From Bacilli bacterium (GTDB taxonomy: Bacteria > Bacillota_I > Bacilli_A > ML615J-28 > CAG-698): DNA of 6,588 nucleotides. Below, one piece after another: positions 1 to 6,167 of the stretch. The translations under genes were made by a program, and so were the position numbers. Under the pieces are notes generated by a model. That model was given only the letters and a program-made list of their open reading frames with translations, did no database searches and was not told the origin of the DNA. The stretch covers positions 1-6,588 of the forward strand of contig JAQUYJ010000053.1 of assembly GCA_028691905.1 (NCBI GenBank), read 5' to 3'. Within the stretch, counting starts at the first letter, position 1; each line of letters opens with the position of its first letter.

Positions 1-700
1 GTTTTATCGCATCTGTCAGACTGTATCCAACCTGAGCATGGCGCTTTGCCATCTCAAAATCATTTTTTTCCAGATTCCCTTCTTTATACAGAATATAACC
101 CGGAGTCCCCAATTTACCCAAATCATACATAACAGCAGCTTCGGATATTTTTTCGATTTTCTTATCCGTATATATTTCCCGCATATTATAACTTTCAGCA
201 TAGGCACGCATCAATATGGCAGTATACATTTTGATTTTTTCAAAATCCTTTTCGGTTTTCATACTTTTGATTTTATATGTCTGGAAAAGGCTGGAATACA
301 CCCGTTTGATATTGTTATTGATACCGGCAGCATAACTTCCTACTAATTTTACGAAACGGTCATTGTATAAATCCAATTTATCAATTGTCGTCTGTTGATC
401 AATCAAAGAAGTTGTTTTTAGTATTTCAATTGTATAAAAATTATCTTTGTTTTCCTGAATAATATCATAAATCGTTTTCCCTAAAATTATGATAAAAGAA
501 ACATTTAAAAATATGGTGATGAGGAGGGAACCTTCAATAATTTGAAGATGGGATTCATAGTCGGGATTGGCAACAATTACCTCATTAATTAAATTAAAAA
601 TGGATACATAGAATATCGATAAACAAATTATTAATAATACAACAAGCCCCATTACCATGAGAATTCTTGTTGTCCCAGACATATGTTTCTTTAATTTCAT
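1..700 (-). CDS. Membrane-anchored HD-GYP-like domain protein, degenerate, 3' end cut by window
   Basis: The 233 visible codons run open from ATG at 700 to the window edge. GGAGG (706-710) lies 5 nt upstream of this ATG, which fixes the start. Residues about 11-37 and 54-75 are hydrophobic and look like two membrane helices with a short loop between them. A charged linker follows, then from about residue 150 a region resembling the first half of an HD-GYP domain (the cyclic-di-GMP phosphodiesterase family). The block MYDLGKLGTPGYIL (191-204) matches the family's LHDIGKIGIPDxIL, and RHAQVG (220-225) matches its KxHxxxG. The metal-binding His of the HD pair is Tyr192; Asp193 and Lys196 remain, and His221 is kept. 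The earlier family His appears to be Asp152. The HHExxDGxGYP half lies outside the window. By homology it would act at the membrane on cyclic dinucleotides, but loss of ligands suggests binding or scaffolding rather than hydrolysis. The family call is fairly secure; the function is not. Confidence 0.72.
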   Translation of the reverse strand, partial: MKLKKHMSGTTRILMVMGLVVLLIICLSIFYVSIFNLINEVIVANPDYESHLQIIEGSLLITIFLNVSFIIILGKTIYDIIQENKDNFYTIEILKTTSLIDQQTTIDKLDLYNDRFVKLVGSYAAGINNNIKRVYSSLFQTYKIKSMKTEKDFEKIKMYTAILMRAYAESYNMREIYTDKKIEKISEAAVMYDLGKLGTPGYILYKEGNLEKNDFEMAKRHAQVGYSLTDAIK

Positions 701-722
701 AATATCCTCCAACTTTTAGTTA

Positions 723-751
723 ATTATAACACAGAAATGACTTTCTTGCAA
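723..751 (-). promoter_or_regulatory. Predicted sigma-A promoter of the HD-GYP-like gene
   Basis: On the minus strand, TTGCAA (751-746) and TATAAT (728-723) are separated by 17 bp. TG one base before the -10 box makes an extended -10 (TGTTATAAT). The -35 box begins directly after the stop codon of the MurI-like gene at 752. Transcription would start near 716, giving a leader of about 15 nt that includes the GGAGG ribosome site. This promoter lets the gene be expressed apart from its upstream neighbour, although no terminator separates the two and read-through is likely. Confidence 0.65.
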
Positions 752-1516
752 TCATTTTCGAAACAGGAAATGATATTTCATATGAAGCAGAAATGAATAA
801 ACAAATTCCTTTTTAGAAACAGTCGATCCAACCGTGATGGTTCTTTTGCCACGTAAATAGATATTCTCAATAGTCAATAAGGCTGCCTTAATGTTTTCAC
901 ATAAAATTTTATCCATGGGCAATAAATAAGCATCCTTCATGTATTCCATCATTTCAGTTGCTAGCTGAAGTAAATTAATGTCTGTTGGAATAATGATATC
1001 TACTTCTTTTAATACTGCTTGTTTTAAACCTTCTTTAACGGTATGAAAAGACTGGGTTGTTTTCGTATGATTATTTGTTACTATTTGATTCCATGTATCA
1101 ATGGGAACGGTGTATAAATGATTGTAACGAAAGTTTTTTTGGTAGATGTTTGCTTTTATGATAGCTTCGCTCGCTAAAAAAACCATATTCTTTAATTCAT
1201 AATTATCATTTACATAATTTATAATGCTATCAACCATATTAATGACGGGAACCGGTATTTCATTGAAGTAGTCTTTACAATATTCAATAATCGTATTACT
1301 CACAACAACGATTAACTTGACCTGCTGACTAAGTAAAAATGCAATTTGTTCTTTTACTCTTTTTAATATGGCTTCTTCTTCCATTCCTTCATAATCCATT
1401 ACTGCTAAATCATTCAGGTAGATAAAGGACTCATAAGGAAATTCCACCGCAAGTGTATTCATGATAGTTATATTGTCAGTTGCCATATCCAAAATTCCAA
1501 TTGGAGCCTTTTTCAT
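752..1516 (-). CDS. MurI-like (Asp/Glu racemase superfamily) protein lacking catalytic cysteines
   Basis: This 254-residue protein aligns along its whole length with glutamate racemase (MurI, about 260-270 residues), which supplies D-glutamate for peptidoglycan. PIGILD (5-10) matches PIGVFDSG, FIYLNDLAVMDYEG (31-44) matches the IYFGDTARVPYG region, VVVSNT (71-76) matches the ACNT motif, and VDIIIPTDINLL (172-183) matches VDTLVLGCTHYPLL. Asp10 is kept. Ser73 replaces the first catalytic Cys, Pro177 the second Cys and Asp179 the His. The SGxGG glycine loop after Asp10 reads MATDN. Racemisation by the two-thiol mechanism therefore looks impossible. The frame is intact, so it is probably a functional pseudoenzyme rather than a decayed gene; its role is unknown. 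The start at 1516 has a strong AAGGTGA site (1521-1527). A true murI is expected elsewhere if the cell makes peptidoglycan. Another PF01177-type fold protein is the main alternative. Confidence 0.75.
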   Translation of the reverse strand: MKKAPIGILDMATDNITIMNTLAVEFPYESFIYLNDLAVMDYEGMEEEAILKRVKEQIAFLLSQQVKLIVVVSNTIIEYCKDYFNEIPVPVINMVDSIINYVNDNYELKNMVFLASEAIIKANIYQKNFRYNHLYTVPIDTWNQIVTNNHTKTTQSFHTVKEGLKQAVLKEVDIIIPTDINLLQLATEMMEYMKDAYLLPMDKILCENIKAALLTIENIYLRGKRTITVGSTVSKKEFVYSFLLHMKYHFLFRK

Positions 1517-1536
1517 TATCTCACCTTCTTTATATT

Positions 1537-1565
1537 ATTGTAACACAGGACAGTCCGTTATTCAA
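1537..1565 (-). promoter_or_regulatory. Predicted sigma-A promoter of the MurI-like gene
   Basis: On the minus strand, TTGAAT (1565-1560) and TACAAT (1542-1537) have a 17-bp spacer, and TG one base before the -10 gives an extended -10. Start of transcription is expected near 1530, leaving a leader of about 14 nt with the AAGGTGAG ribosome site. The -35 lies at the end of the T-rich tail of the transporter terminator. The stretch CTGTGTTA(C/T)AAT is shared with the promoter at 723-751. Confidence 0.65.
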
Positions 1566-1624
1566 TAAAAACAAACAAAAAGTATCAGCAAGCCCTTAGT
1601 TGTTAAAGTCTTCTAATACTTTTT
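1566..1624 (-). terminator. Rho-independent terminator after the ABC transporter gene, possibly bidirectional
   Basis: Read on the minus strand, a 12-bp outer stem pairs 1624-1613 with 1588-1577 (AAAAAGTATTAG with CTGATACTTTTT, one G-U pair). Inside it AAG pairs with CTT, and CTTTA pairs with TAAGG across an ACAAC loop. Together these make about 20 paired bases with one mismatch and one bulge. A T-rich tail (TTTTTGTTTGTTTTTATT) follows. The structure begins 12 bp past the transporter stop codon. On the plus strand the same hairpin is followed by a T-rich run (1620-1637), but no plus-strand gene precedes it. Confidence 0.85.
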
Positions 1625-1635
1625 TATTATTATAT

Positions 1636-3909
1636 TTATGATTCTACCCGAAGAGCATTGACTGGATCTTTATTTGCAGCAATTCTTGCCGGAACAAGAC
1701 CGGATATCAACGTTAATACAATGCTGACCAAAATCAAAAGTAAGGCATGAACCGGTGATAAAACAGCAATATTTGTCATTCCGTTGGCATATTTGGTAAG
1801 AATCGCATCGAGTGGTATATTTAAAATTCCCGTCAAGATAATGCCAACCATACCTGCAGCTAAACCGATGATAAATGTTTCTGCATTGAAAACACGGGTG
1901 ATGTCTTTTTTTCTGGCTCCCAAACTACGCAATACACCAATTTCTTTTGTTCTCTCCAAAACAGATACATAAGTAATAATCCCAATCATAATTGAAGAGA
2001 CTACCAATGATATGGCAGCAAAGGCAATTAATACAATCGAAATACCGTCAATGAGGGAAGCCATAATATTGGTAAACTCTTCCGCCAAATCGTTATAAAC
2101 TATTTTTTCCTCTTCTTCCAAATCAACGTTATATTGATCTAAGTAATTTTTCAGATTTTCTTTTTGATCAAAATCCGCAGCATAGATATTGATTTCACTG
2201 GGAATGAGACTGCCCCCTAATTGTTTCATTGCATTATCCAGTGTATTATTAGGGATGAGTGGATTAAAAGCCACTCCTGTTTTCACATCATAATTTACAT
2301 CTTTTTGTTCCAAAACAATATCCGATACAAGAGAATCAGTTAAAAATACAGTATTCAAATTCGGATGATAAGCTATCCCACCATCCAACAGAAGGCCTGC
2401 CACATCTGTTTGGGCCTTAATAATTCCAACAATTTCCAATTCAAACCCATTTTGATACGCGGTGGACAAATCAGTTTGAACACTGTAAATGGACCCGACC
2501 TTTTCATAATAATCATTGTTCTTTGCAGCAACAAAACGAGTTCCGATAATTGTATTATAATTTATTTCTTCTGCTACTGTTATCCCTAGTTCAACAAAGA
2601 CATCTTGACTGACACGATGATTTTCATCCATAACCATAACTACTTGATTATAATCAACAGGCATCACTCCATCAACGAGACTGAATTGGGATAATATATA
2701 ATCATTATTATCCGGCAAAACAGAAAAATTGATTTTTCGTGCTGAAACCGGAGTTATTCCCAACCCTTGATGTAACAGATTAAACATTCCACTTTCATAC
2801 GAATAACTGATTGTCTCATAAATGGTTTCGTCCATGGCCTGTAAATAGTCCAAATACGCTGTCGTTATCGTATTTTCCCGAACAGGAATCCGGGAACCAT
2901 CAAAATCATAGGGAATGACAACATCTCCCACTTCAACTGGTTCCTGATTGAATGAACTTTGTAATGCCTCTCGGCTCAGGTTATAGGAATACTGACCAAT
3001 TGTAATGGGCATTCCTGATAATGATTCCTGCTGCAATTTATTAACCTGATTACCAAATCCGTTTGATATCGATAAAACCAAAGCAACTCCAATAATCCCA
3101 ATTGAAGCAGCAAAAGCTGTAATCAGTGATCGAACCAACTTTGTTTTTAAATTATTAAAGGACAACTTAAGGGCAGTGAAAAAATTCATTGCAGTTTTCT
3201 TTGGTTGATAGGTAGCTTGATCATCTTTGGGCTGTGTTGATTTACTGTCGCTGATAATCATTCCGTCTTTTAATTCAATTACCCGATTCGAATATTGTGC
3301 TGCCAATTGCGGATTATGAGTAACCATAATGATTAGTTTGTTTTTTGCTACTGCTTTCACTAAATCCAATATTTGGACGCTTGTTTTACTGTCCAGGGCA
3401 CCGGTAGGTTCATCCAATAAAATGATATCAGGATTGTTGACTATTGCTCTGGCAATTGCTACCCGTTGTTTTTGCCCCCCTGACAGTTCAGTTGGTTTTT
3501 TATGGATATGATCTTCCAGTCCTACTTGCTTCAGCACATCTCTGGCAGCTTCATGTTTTTCCTTTGGATTGACTCCACTTAAAGTCAATGCCATTTCAAC
3601 ATTATCAATTACACTGATATGATTGATTAAATTATAACTTTGAAATACAAAACCAATACTGTTATTGCGATAACTGTCCCAATCAGCATCTCTGAAATCT
3701 TTTGTAGATTTACCGTTAATAATCAAATCGCCACTGGTATAGCGATCCAATCCACCAATGATGTTTAATAAAGTTGTTTTTCCACAACCTGATGGTCCTA
3801 ATATCGCCACCATTTCTTCCTGTTCAAAAGTTAAACTCACTCCATTCAAAGCCATTTGTTTAAAAGAAGCAGTTTCATAAAATTTTTTAATATTCTTTAA
3901 TTCCAACAT
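1636..3909 (-). CDS. ABC transporter, fused ATPase and MacB/FtsX-type permease
   Basis: This 757-residue protein has an N-terminal ATPase of the LolD/MacB type: Walker A GPSGCGKTT (38-46), Q-loop Gln90, signature LSGGQ (142-146), Walker B IILLDEPT (162-169), D-loop ALD (171-173) and H-loop His198. A linker (about 215-245) leads to the permease. TM1 is about 262-283, then comes an extracytoplasmic domain of roughly 330 residues (285-615), then TM2-4 at about 617-647, 678-703 and 718-745. The region around ERTKEIGVLRSLGARKKDI (652-670) and the C-terminal DPVNALR (748-754) are classic for FtsX-like permeases. One chain holds one ATPase and one permease, so it should act as a homodimer. MacB-type proteins move envelope substrates by mechanotransmission; the substrate here, possibly a peptide, antibiotic or lipoprotein, cannot be read. 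The start has AGGTGA (3916-3921) 6 nt upstream. No two-component regulator is adjacent. It is transcribed alone and ends at a strong terminator. Confidence 0.93.
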   Translation of the reverse strand: MLELKNIKKFYETASFKQMALNGVSLTFEQEEMVAILGPSGCGKTTLLNIIGGLDRYTSGDLIINGKSTKDFRDADWDSYRNNSIGFVFQSYNLINHISVIDNVEMALTLSGVNPKEKHEAARDVLKQVGLEDHIHKKPTELSGGQKQRVAIARAIVNNPDIILLDEPTGALDSKTSVQILDLVKAVAKNKLIIMVTHNPQLAAQYSNRVIELKDGMIISDSKSTQPKDDQATYQPKKTAMNFFTALKLSFNNLKTKLVRSLITAFAASIGIIGVALVLSISNGFGNQVNKLQQESLSGMPITIGQYSYNLSREALQSSFNQEPVEVGDVVIPYDFDGSRIPVRENTITTAYLDYLQAMDETIYETISYSYESGMFNLLHQGLGITPVSARKINFSVLPDNNDYILSQFSLVDGVMPVDYNQVVMVMDENHRVSQDVFVELGITVAEEINYNTIIGTRFVAAKNNDYYEKVGSIYSVQTDLSTAYQNGFELEIVGIIKAQTDVAGLLLDGGIAYHPNLNTVFLTDSLVSDIVLEQKDVNYDVKTGVAFNPLIPNNTLDNAMKQLGGSLIPSEINIYAADFDQKENLKNYLDQYNVDLEEEEKIVYNDLAEEFTNIMASLIDGISIVLIAFAAISLVVSSIMIGIITYVSVLERTKEIGVLRSLGARKKDITRVFNAETFIIGLAAGMVGIILTGILNIPLDAILTKYANGMTNIAVLSPVHALLLILVSIVLTLISGLVPARIAANKDPVNALRVES

Positions 3910-3927
3910 ATTTTATCACCTGTGTTT

Positions 3928-3956
3928 ATTATACCTTATTTTTTTGAATTTGAAAA
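3928..3956 (-). promoter_or_regulatory. Predicted promoter of the ABC transporter gene
   Basis: On the minus strand, a consensus TATAAT (3933-3928) lies 17 bp from TTTTCA (3956-3951), a four-of-six -35 match. Transcription would begin near 3921-3923, placing the AGGTGA ribosome site almost at the 5' end of a leader of about 12-14 nt. The -35 box and spacer overlap the T-tract repeats at 3939-3978. Confidence 0.5.
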
Positions 3957-3978
3957 TATTTTTTTGAATTTTTTTGAA
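3939..3978. repeat. Phased T-tract direct repeats (TTTTTTTGAA x3) in the divergent intergenic region
   Basis: TTTTTTTGAA occurs at 3939-3948, 3959-3968 and 3969-3978, with offsets of 20 and 10 bp. A further T5 run is at 3988-3992, nearly in the same phase. A- or T-tracts repeated at the helical period are known to bend DNA. The tract lies between the minus-strand transporter promoter and the plus-strand psuG promoter. It could be an architectural or upstream activating element, or simple slippage of AT-rich sequence. Confidence 0.6.
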
Positions 3979-4001
3979 AGTAATTTATTTTTCTATATTC
4001 T

Positions 4002-4010
4002 ATCATACCA
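4002..4010 (-). promoter_or_regulatory. Possible second extended -10 promoter for the ABC transporter gene
   Basis: Minus-strand TGGTATGAT (4010-4002) matches an extended -10, but no recognisable -35 is found 16-18 bp upstream. If used, it would give a leader of about 85 nt containing the A-rich copies of the T-tract repeat. It is weaker than the TATAAT site at 3928-3933. Confidence 0.25.
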
Positions 4011-4034
4011 CATCTTTCTTAAATATACACTTTT

Positions 4035-4063
4035 ATGACAATAAAAATTTTTTGTGATATAAT
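4035..4063 (+). promoter_or_regulatory. Strong extended -10 promoter of the psuG-tmcAL-mrp operon
   Basis: ATGACA (4035-4040, five of six -35 matches) and a perfect TATAAT (4058-4063) are separated by 17 bp. TG at 4055-4056 gives a consensus extended -10 (TGATATAAT). The spacer contains an AAAAATTTTT palindrome (4043-4052). Initiation is expected near 4070, giving a leader of about 17 nt before the psuG ATG at 4087. This is the best promoter match in the window. Confidence 0.8.
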
Positions 4064-4073
4064 TGTTTCATAT

Positions 4074-4078
4074 GAGGT
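4074..4078 (+). promoter_or_regulatory. Ribosome binding site deciding the psuG start
   Basis: GAGGT lies 8 nt before ATG at 4087. The in-frame TTG at 4063 overlaps the -10 box, and the ATG at 4072 would sit almost at the transcript end with no ribosome site. The start at 4087 is therefore preferred. Confidence 0.75.
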
Positions 4079-4086
4079 ATTTTTTT

Positions 4087-5001
4087 ATGAATTCTTTTTT
4101 CGTTTTATCCGCTGAAGTAAAAGCAGCATTGGAACAAAATAAACCAATCGTTGCCTTGGAATCAACAATTATAACCCACGGCATGCCCTATCCTCAAAAT
4201 TTGGAAACAGCTCTGCAATGTGAAGAAATCATTCGCCAAAACGGCTGCACCCCTGCTACCATTGCTGTTATCCAGGGAAAATGTAAAATTGGTTTAAATA
4301 AAGATGAACTGACTTATCTCGCAAAAAAAGGTCAACAGGTGTTGAAAGCATCAAGAAGGGATATTCCTTATTTAATAGTGGAACAATTGGACGGAGCAAC
4401 CACCGTATCCGGTACCATGTTTTTGGCAAATCAGGCCAATATTAAAGTTTTCGCAACCGGTGGAATCGGTGGTGTTCACCGTAATGCAGAGGAAACCTTT
4501 GATATATCAACCGATTTGGATGAACTGGCTCAAACCAGTGTTGCTGTTGTTTGCTCAGGAGCAAAATCCATTCTCGATATTGGAAAAACCTTGGAATGGT
4601 TGGAAACAAAAGCAGTACCGATTATTGGTTATCAAACTTCCACTTTTCCTCTTTTTTACTCTGCCCAAAGCGAATATCCTGTCCCCTACCGTTTTGATTC
4701 TTCCCAAAAAATAGCAGAGTTTCTGAAAACAAAATGGGAATCGAATCTAAACGGAGGAATTATTATTGCTAATCCCATTCCTCAAAAATGGGAATTGGAT
4801 TCCGAGTGGATGGAAGAAAAGATTCAGTCAAGCATTCAGACAGCTCAGAATAAAAAAATCAGGGGAAAAGATGTTACTCCTTTCCTATTGCAGGAAATTG
4901 GTCATCTGACCGGTAATGTCAGCCTGCAAAGTAATATTCAGCTGGTGTATAACAATTGCCTTATTGCCAGTTTCATTGCAAAGGATTATCACGCTCTATG
5001 A
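4087..5001 (+). CDS. psuG: Pseudouridine-5'-phosphate glycosidase
   Basis: This 304-residue enzyme reversibly splits the C-C bond of pseudouridine 5'-phosphate into uracil and ribose 5-phosphate, a cytoplasmic step in salvage of pseudouridine from RNA turnover. Family motifs are clear: ALESTIITHGMPYP (23-36), KASRRDIP (87-94), ATGGIGGVHR (123-132), DISTDLDEL (139-147), SGAKSILDI (157-165), GKDVTPFLL (260-268) and the late NNCLIA block (289-294). Residues recalled as catalytic in E. coli PsuG (Glu31, Lys93, Asp149, Lys166) align with Glu25, Lys87, Asp143 and Lys160 at a constant offset of 6, so the enzyme should be active. Lys160 is the expected Schiff-base lysine. Length is normal (E. coli about 312). 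It is the first gene of the operon, and its TGA overlaps the tmcAL start by 4 bp. No psuK kinase or nucleoside transporter is visible, so the source of phosphorylated substrate must lie elsewhere. Confidence 0.95.
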   Translation: MNSFFVLSAEVKAALEQNKPIVALESTIITHGMPYPQNLETALQCEEIIRQNGCTPATIAVIQGKCKIGLNKDELTYLAKKGQQVLKASRRDIPYLIVEQLDGATTVSGTMFLANQANIKVFATGGIGGVHRNAEETFDISTDLDELAQTSVAVVCSGAKSILDIGKTLEWLETKAVPIIGYQTSTFPLFYSAQSEYPVPYRFDSSQKIAEFLKTKWESNLNGGIIIANPIPQKWELDSEWMEEKIQSSIQTAQNKKIRGKDVTPFLLQEIGHLTGNVSLQSNIQLVYNNCLIASFIAKDYHAL

Positions 5002-6167
5002 AAAAAATCCTTGGTTTGATTTTAGAATTGAATCCTTTCCACCTGGGACATGCCTATTTTATATCTGAAGCTAAAAAAAGAGTTCAACCCGATTTAACAA
5101 TCGCAGTTCTTTCAGGAAATTTTTCGATGCGGGGTGACATGATGGTCATCGATAAGTGGACCAGATCAAAACTTGCATTGGATTTTGGAATAGATTTAAT
5201 AATGGAAATACCGTATTTATCAAGTGTTGGCAGCGCTGATTACTTTTGCACCAATGCTGTTCAGATTCTGCTCGACATGAATATTACTGATATTGCATTT
5301 GGAGTCGAATTGGACAACCTCGCAAAATTAAAAGAAATACTGGCCATTCAGGATAATCCTCTCTATGATTCCTATATCAAAAACTACCTTGATTTGGGGC
5401 ATTCTTATTCAGCAAGTCATTATAAAGCAATGCAGCATTTCTCAAATGACCTTTTTTTATTGGATAATATGCGCCTTCCCAATAATACACTGGCTTTGGG
5501 TTATCTGAAGGCCATCATTCGCCAAAATAAAAAGGTAGAAGTAACCTGTATAAAAAGGATAGCCAATCAATACTATGATGAAGATCTGGTTGATGAAAAA
5601 ATCAACAGTGCAACTTCCCTGCGTAATCTTTTGGAAAATTATCAGGACATCCGTCCCTACACTCCGAATATCGATTATCCCTACATTGACCTGAAAAAAG
5701 CAAAAGCAAATATGTTTTTTCTGACACAATATTTATTTACAGTAAAACCCCTTTCCTCCATTGCAAAGTGTCTCGGTATCAAAGAGGGAATTGAAAACCG
5801 TATTAAAAAAATTATCACCCAGGTATCTTCTTATGATGAATTGATTCAGAAAGTACAGACGAGACGCTATCCTGCCAATCGGATTAAACGACTGCTCTTA
5901 AATATTTTACTTGATATCAGTCAGGAATCCGAATATACCAATCCCTACTATCTTCGGATTTTAGCGATGAATGAAAAAGGCAAGCTTTATGTCAATCATC
6001 TGCCTAAAGAAACAAAATCAAATATCATCACCAGTTTTAAAAATCAAGAATCAACATTGGTTCAAATAGAATGGCAGGCATCCTGTTTATATGGGCTGCT
6101 TACTGACCAGACTGATATCGCATTCAATGAATTTAAAATTCCAATCATTAAAGGAGAAAACGCATGA
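4998..6167 (+). CDS. tmcAL: tRNA(Met) cytidine acetate ligase
   Basis: This 389-residue protein of the TmcAL (YlbM) family activates acetate with ATP to acetyl-adenylate and transfers it to cytidine 34 of elongator tRNA-Met, making N4-acetylcytidine for accurate AUG decoding. The nucleotidyltransferase signature LELNPFHLGH (9-18) is intact, with the HIGH-like FHLGH. Other family blocks are LSGNFSMRGD (38-47), DFGIDLIMEIP (62-72), LPNNTLALGYLKAI (160-173), SATSLRNLL (204-212), ANRIKRLLLNILL (293-305) and YLRILAMNEKGK (318-329). Length is slightly under B. subtilis YlbM (about 415). ATG at 4998 gives the family N terminus; an upstream in-frame TTG (4956) would add 14 unmatched residues and a longer overlap. 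The ribosome site is weak (AAAGGA, 4980-4985, 12 nt away), so translation probably depends on coupling to psuG through the ATGA overlap. It also overlaps the following gene by ATGA. Confidence 0.94.
   Translation: MKKILGLILELNPFHLGHAYFISEAKKRVQPDLTIAVLSGNFSMRGDMMVIDKWTRSKLALDFGIDLIMEIPYLSSVGSADYFCTNAVQILLDMNITDIAFGVELDNLAKLKEILAIQDNPLYDSYIKNYLDLGHSYSASHYKAMQHFSNDLFLLDNMRLPNNTLALGYLKAIIRQNKKVEVTCIKRIANQYYDEDLVDEKINSATSLRNLLENYQDIRPYTPNIDYPYIDLKKAKANMFFLTQYLFTVKPLSSIAKCLGIKEGIENRIKKIITQVSSYDELIQKVQTRRYPANRIKRLLLNILLDISQESEYTNPYYLRILAMNEKGKLYVNHLPKETKSNIITSFKNQESTLVQIEWQASCLYGLLTDQTDIAFNEFKIPIIKGENA
6151..6156 (+). promoter_or_regulatory. Ribosome binding site of the mrp-like gene
   Basis: AAGGAG lies 7 nt before ATG at 6164, inside the last codons of tmcAL. 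It is much stronger than the site before tmcAL, so this gene can recruit ribosomes itself as well as by coupling. Confidence 0.75.

Noticed and set aside
16..346. Open frames at 16-207 (minus) and 38-346 (plus)
   Set aside because: Both lie within the HD-GYP-like gene in other frames. The minus frame is an out-of-phase shadow and the plus frame is antisense. Neither has a ribosome site or recognisable motifs.
752..1516. Calling the MurI-like gene true murI (glutamate racemase)
   Set aside because: Neither catalytic Cys nor the glycine loop is present, so assigning racemase activity would be misleading.
1784..3511. Plus-strand open frames at 1784-1972, 2365-2589 and 3329-3511
   Set aside because: All are antisense to the well-supported ABC transporter gene and show no family motifs or ribosome sites.
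3939..3992. CRISPR-like or mobile-element repeats
   Set aside because: The repeats are 10-bp homopolymer-rich units without unique spacers, inverted ends or a transposase nearby.
4063..4086. Longer psuG start at TTG 4063 or ATG 4072
   Set aside because: TTG 4063 overlaps the TATAAT box and ATG 4072 lacks a ribosome site. GAGGT is correctly placed for ATG 4087.
3910..4086. Riboswitch, T-box or small RNA in the divergent intergenic region
   Set aside because: The region is only 177 bp, very AT-rich and lacks stable GC stems. The predicted psuG leader is about 17 nt, too short for a riboswitch.
4460..4714. Plus-strand frame inside psuG
   Set aside because: It is an alternate-frame shadow across the conserved GGIGGVHR to SGAKSILD region of psuG.
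4956..4997. Longer tmcAL start at TTG 4956
   Set aside because: It adds 14 residues not seen in the family. ATG 4998 starts directly at the conserved N terminus and forms an ATGA overlap.
5457..5729. Minus-strand frame inside tmcAL
   Set aside because: It is antisense to the conserved tmcAL coding sequence, with no supporting motif.
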